DNA of 8,073 nucleotides from Chitinophaga pinensis (GTDB lineage Bacteria; Bacteroidota; Bacteroidia; Chitinophagales; Chitinophagaceae). The stretch covers positions 1-8,073 of the forward strand of contig CALQKL020000090.1 in the NCBI GenBank assembly GCA_943331145.2, read 5' to 3'. Below, in pieces: positions 6,480 through 8,073 of this stretch. Under the pieces are notes generated by a model, which searched no databases, was not told the DNA's origin, and saw nothing but the letters and a program-made list of their open reading frames with translations. The number at the start of each line of letters is the position of its first letter. Positions within the stretch are counted from its first letter, which is position 1. The translations under genes and the position numbers were made by a program.

Positions 6480-6962
6480 TTAGAATGGCAAATCACTAGC
6501 ATTAGCTCCATCCATTTCTACATCCGATTTATTTACTACTGAAGTAGGTGAAGCCGCTTGAGTGTAACTGTTTTTCTCAAATGAGTTTTCAGTTGTGTTA
6601 GAAGTAGGATATTGTTGTTGTGTTGAACCACCTTCATTACCGCCGGTGTTACTACTCAAAAGTTGAATATTTATAACACGCATTCTTAAAGTTGCAGCAG
6701 GTTGGCCATCCTTATTGGCATAAGCATCTGCTTGCGGATACCCTTCAGCATAAACAGTTCTCCCTTTTGTTAAATACTGCGCTACATTTGTTTTTTCAAT
6801 CCAATAAGCACATTCAACCCAAGTTGTTCTTTCTTTTTCTGTGCCTTGTGCATCTCTAAATTTTTCTGAATGGGCTACACTGAAATTAATGACATTCTTT
6901 CCATTAACTTCTTTTACAATGCAATCCTTTCCTAGGTTTCCGATAATTTGTAATTTAATCAT
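6480..6962 (-). CDS. ssb: Single-stranded DNA-binding protein
   Basis: A 160-residue cytosolic protein that coats single-stranded DNA in replication, repair and recombination, normally as a tetramer. Residues 1-103 form the OB fold, with MIKLQIIGNLGKD at the start, NFSVAHSEKFRD (26-37), TTWVECAYWIEK (46-57), YLTKGRTVYAEG (63-74) and LRMRVINIQLL (92-102). A Gly/Ser/Gln/Asn-rich flexible linker follows (about 104-150). The protein ends DLPF, the conserved tip that recruits repair and replication partners, though this tip is less acidic than E. coli DDDIPF. The ATG at 6962 begins the first beta strand directly and is preceded by an A-rich leader rather than a Shine-Dalgarno site. It lies downstream of, and on the same strand as, the XRE-S24 regulator, separated by 244 bp; co-transcription is uncertain. 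Bacteroidota often carry several ssb copies, so this need not be the main one. Confidence 0.95.
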   Translation of the reverse strand: MIKLQIIGNLGKDCIVKEVNGKNVINFSVAHSEKFRDAQGTEKERTTWVECAYWIEKTNVAQYLTKGRTVYAEGYPQADAYANKDGQPAATLRMRVINIQLLSSNTGGNEGGSTQQQYPTSNTTENSFEKNSYTQAASPTSVVNKSDVEMDGANASDLPF

Positions 6963-7143
6963 AACGTTGTTTTTTTGTTTTTTATTTAATCGATGTATCT
7001 GATTTCGTTTTGTAATTTAGTTTAGTTTTTACGCTATTAATGCTTAAATAAGCCAATTCTTCTTCACAATTATTAAACATTTATTCTACACGCCAAATTC
7101 TCACTTTTTCCCTTTGCCTCGCCGAACAAAAATTTTAAATTTT

Positions 7144-7206
7144 AATTCCCAATTCCAATCTTTTCACTTTTCACTTTTCACTTTTTACTTTTTACTTCGC
7201 ACTTGA
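7144..7206 (-). repeat. 7-bp tandem array directly abutting the XRE-S24 stop codon
   Basis: On the plus strand the 63 bp split into nine heptamers: AATTCCC, AATTCCA, ATCTTTT, CACTTTT three times, TACTTTT, TACTTCG, CACTTGA. In the direction of the regulator gene this reads as AAAAGTG repeats starting at the base after its TAG stop. The rest of the 244-bp spacer (6963-7143) is AT-rich. I found no perfect TAnnTTTG promoter for ssb in it, only an A-rich leader and tandem TTAGT words at 7017-7026. Confidence 0.85.
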
Positions 7207-7968
7207 CTAATTCATTTTATTTTTCAAACTGGAAACTTGATCTTGTAGATTATTAACCAAGTTTGCCAATGCATTAACATCCCATCTTTGCTGAGATGCG
7301 ACTTTCCCGATTACTACCTGAGCTGACCATAATTCTACAATATCAGCTGTGTTAATTTGGTAAGGCTGAAAACTTGGATTATCACTTTCCAAGGTTATTT
7401 TAGATTTATTCTTGTTATTCTTTTGTATTCTTTTGTAAACAATCCCTTCATTTTTACTTACAACGATATAAGCCATCCCATTTTTTACATCATCGATGGA
7501 TTCTACTTTTTCGCCTACAATAATACTTCCACTCGGTGTTGGCAACATACTATCTCCAATTATTTCAAATGCCCTGTAATGGCCGCCAGATAGCATTGGA
7601 AGGGTAAATGTATTCAGTTCGTCAATAAACTCTGTATCCGCATAACTCGTTAAATAACCGGCAGCAGCTTTTACTGGAACAAAATGTATTAAATTTCTAT
7701 CCGCTGCTAATGACGTTTTTAACATCCTCCTTTTTTGAAGATACGATCCGGAACTTTCAACAGACGATAAATCTTTCAATAAAAGCTCGTCCAAAGATAA
7801 TTTGAACATATCCGCTATTATTTCCAAAACATCCAATCTTGGATCGGCACGCTCCTCTTCATATGCACCAATTAATGACCGCTTAATATCCAATTTCTGT
7901 GCAAATTCTTCTTGCGTCCAACCCCTTAATTTTCTTAAGTACTTCAGATTTAATCCAGCTTTTGACAT
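7207..7968 (-). CDS. XRE-type repressor with S24 (LexA/CI-like) peptidase domain
   Basis: A 253-residue cytosolic transcription regulator. Residues about 5-62 form an XRE/CI helix-turn-helix (LRKLRGWTQEEFAQKL, recognition helix near RSLIGAYEEE). Residues about 95-222 form an S24 domain as in LexA and phage CI. All self-cleavage elements are visible: Ala103-Gly104 in VKAAAGYL, Ser140 in IIGDSMLPT, and Lys179 in IVYKRI. The Ser-to-cleavage-site and Ser-to-Lys distances (36 and 39) are close to those in E. coli LexA (Ala84-Gly85, Ser119, Lys156). The last 25 residues (NALANLVNNLQDQVSSLKNKM) look like a short coiled coil. Such proteins are widespread in Bacteroidota; most have no known target. 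Its promoter carries two dyads, suggesting autoregulation. The ATG at 7968 fits the usual start, with only a short leader and no strong ribosome-binding site. Confidence 0.92.
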   Translation of the reverse strand: MSKAGLNLKYLRKLRGWTQEEFAQKLDIKRSLIGAYEEERADPRLDVLEIIADMFKLSLDELLLKDLSSVESSGSYLQKRRMLKTSLAADRNLIHFVPVKAAAGYLTSYADTEFIDELNTFTLPMLSGGHYRAFEIIGDSMLPTPSGSIIVGEKVESIDDVKNGMAYIVVSKNEGIVYKRIQKNNKNKSKITLESDNPSFQPYQINTADIVELWSAQVVIGKVASQQRWDVNALANLVNNLQDQVSSLKNKMN

Positions 7969-7974
7969 AATTAA

Positions 7975-7989
7975 ACTAATTTGATTAGC
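7975..7989. promoter_or_regulatory. Operator-like dyad 1 over the regulator's start site
   Basis: ACTAATTTGATTAGC contains the perfect inverted repeat CTAAT-TTG-ATTAG (7976-7988). It lies between the -7 element and the ATG, covering the expected transcription start. It matches dyad 2 at 12 of 15 positions. It is likely the binding site of the XRE-S24 protein itself, by analogy with autoregulated CI/LexA repressors. Confidence 0.6.
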
Positions 7990-7990
7990 A

Positions 7991-8020
7991 CAAATATACT
8001 AATTTTTTTAGTTTGGCAAA
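7991..8020 (-). promoter_or_regulatory. Bacteroidota-consensus promoter of the XRE-S24 gene
   Basis: On the minus strand, TTTG (8020-8017) is followed by 18 bases and then TATATTTG (7998-7991), a perfect TAnnTTTG -7 element. Transcription would begin near 7984, leaving a leader of about 16 nt before the ATG at 7968. Confidence 0.75.
7998..8012. promoter_or_regulatory. Operator-like dyad 2 in the promoter spacer
   Basis: ACTAATTTTTTTAGT is a perfect inverted repeat ACTAA-N5-TTAGT. It lies between the -33 and -7 elements, touching the last base of the -7 element. Its centre (8005) is 23 bp from that of dyad 1 (7982), close to two helical turns, so two dimers could bind the same DNA face. The central T run makes the motif less distinctive than dyad 1. 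Confidence 0.5.
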
Positions 8021-8045
8021 ATTTATTTTAATTTTTAAAATTCTG

Positions 8046-8073
8046 TTTGGTGTTTGGTGTTTGGTGTTTGGTG
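8046..8073. repeat. TTTGGTG heptamer tandem array at the window edge
   Basis: Four exact copies of TTTGGTG fill 8046-8073, and the array is cut by the end of the window, so its full length is unknown. It lies about 26 bp upstream of the regulator's -33 element. As with the other arrays here, it may mark the 3' side of the next gene, which cannot be seen. Confidence 0.9.

Noticed and set aside
7357..7593. 78-codon plus-strand frame opposite the regulator gene
   Set aside because: Antisense shadow of the S24 domain with no domain, no ribosome-binding site and no promoter.
1..8073. A new defence or mobile system
   Set aside because: Apart from the S24 regulator, the genes are housekeeping or common transport genes. 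No integrase, nuclease, helicase, toxin-antitoxin pair, phage structural gene or tRNA attachment site is visible in the window.

Overview
The window looks like a chromosomal segment of a Bacteroidota bacterium, probably of the Chitinophagaceae/Sphingobacteria type. The DNA is AT-rich and genes mostly lack strong Shine-Dalgarno sites. Two promoters fit the Bacteroidota consensus (TTTG or TTG at -33, TAnnTTTG at -7). The first gene resembles the serine-palmitoyltransferase-like enzymes of this phylum. The taxonomic placement is inferred from protein style and promoter type, not from a marker gene.

Layout from left to right: (1) 1-864 (+), the 3' part of a PLP-dependent alpha-oxoamine synthase related to serine palmitoyltransferase. 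(2) 865-1179, a gene-free convergent interval built almost entirely of short degenerate tandem words and small hairpins. (3) 2910-1180 (-), a two-gene unit: a small SET-domain protein followed 12 bp later by an APC-family amino acid permease. (4) An 82-bp divergent promoter region. (5) 2993-4384 (+), the Mg2+ channel/transporter MgtE. (6) 4462-6300 (+), GlmS, which makes glucosamine-6-phosphate for cell-wall and amino-sugar synthesis. (7) 6301-6479, a nonamer tandem array, a dispersed 41-bp repeat and a bidirectional terminator. (8) 6962-6480 (-), a single-stranded DNA-binding protein. (9) A 244-bp spacer containing a heptamer array. (10) 7968-7207 (-), an XRE-type regulator with an S24/LexA-like C-terminal domain, a near-consensus promoter and two operator-like dyads. 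(11) A TTTGGTG heptamer array running off the right edge.

The protein-coding content is mostly ordinary: lipid or amino-acid PLP chemistry, transport, cell-wall precursor synthesis and DNA maintenance. I see no mobile element, CRISPR array, RNA gene or defence island. Two things stand out. First, the XRE-S24 regulator keeps every feature needed for LexA/CI-like self-cleavage (Ala-Gly site, Ser and Lys at LexA-like spacing), and its own promoter carries two similar 15-bp dyads whose centres lie 23 bp apart. That suggests an autoregulated, possibly DNA-damage-responsive switch, next to ssb. Second, short-period tandem arrays (7, 8 or 9 bp) begin within 0-7 bp of the stop codon of four genes (the PLP enzyme, the permease, glmS and the regulator). 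Two of them end in the same 41-bp hairpin-bearing repeat. This is a recurring 3'-end architecture that the gene annotation does not explain.
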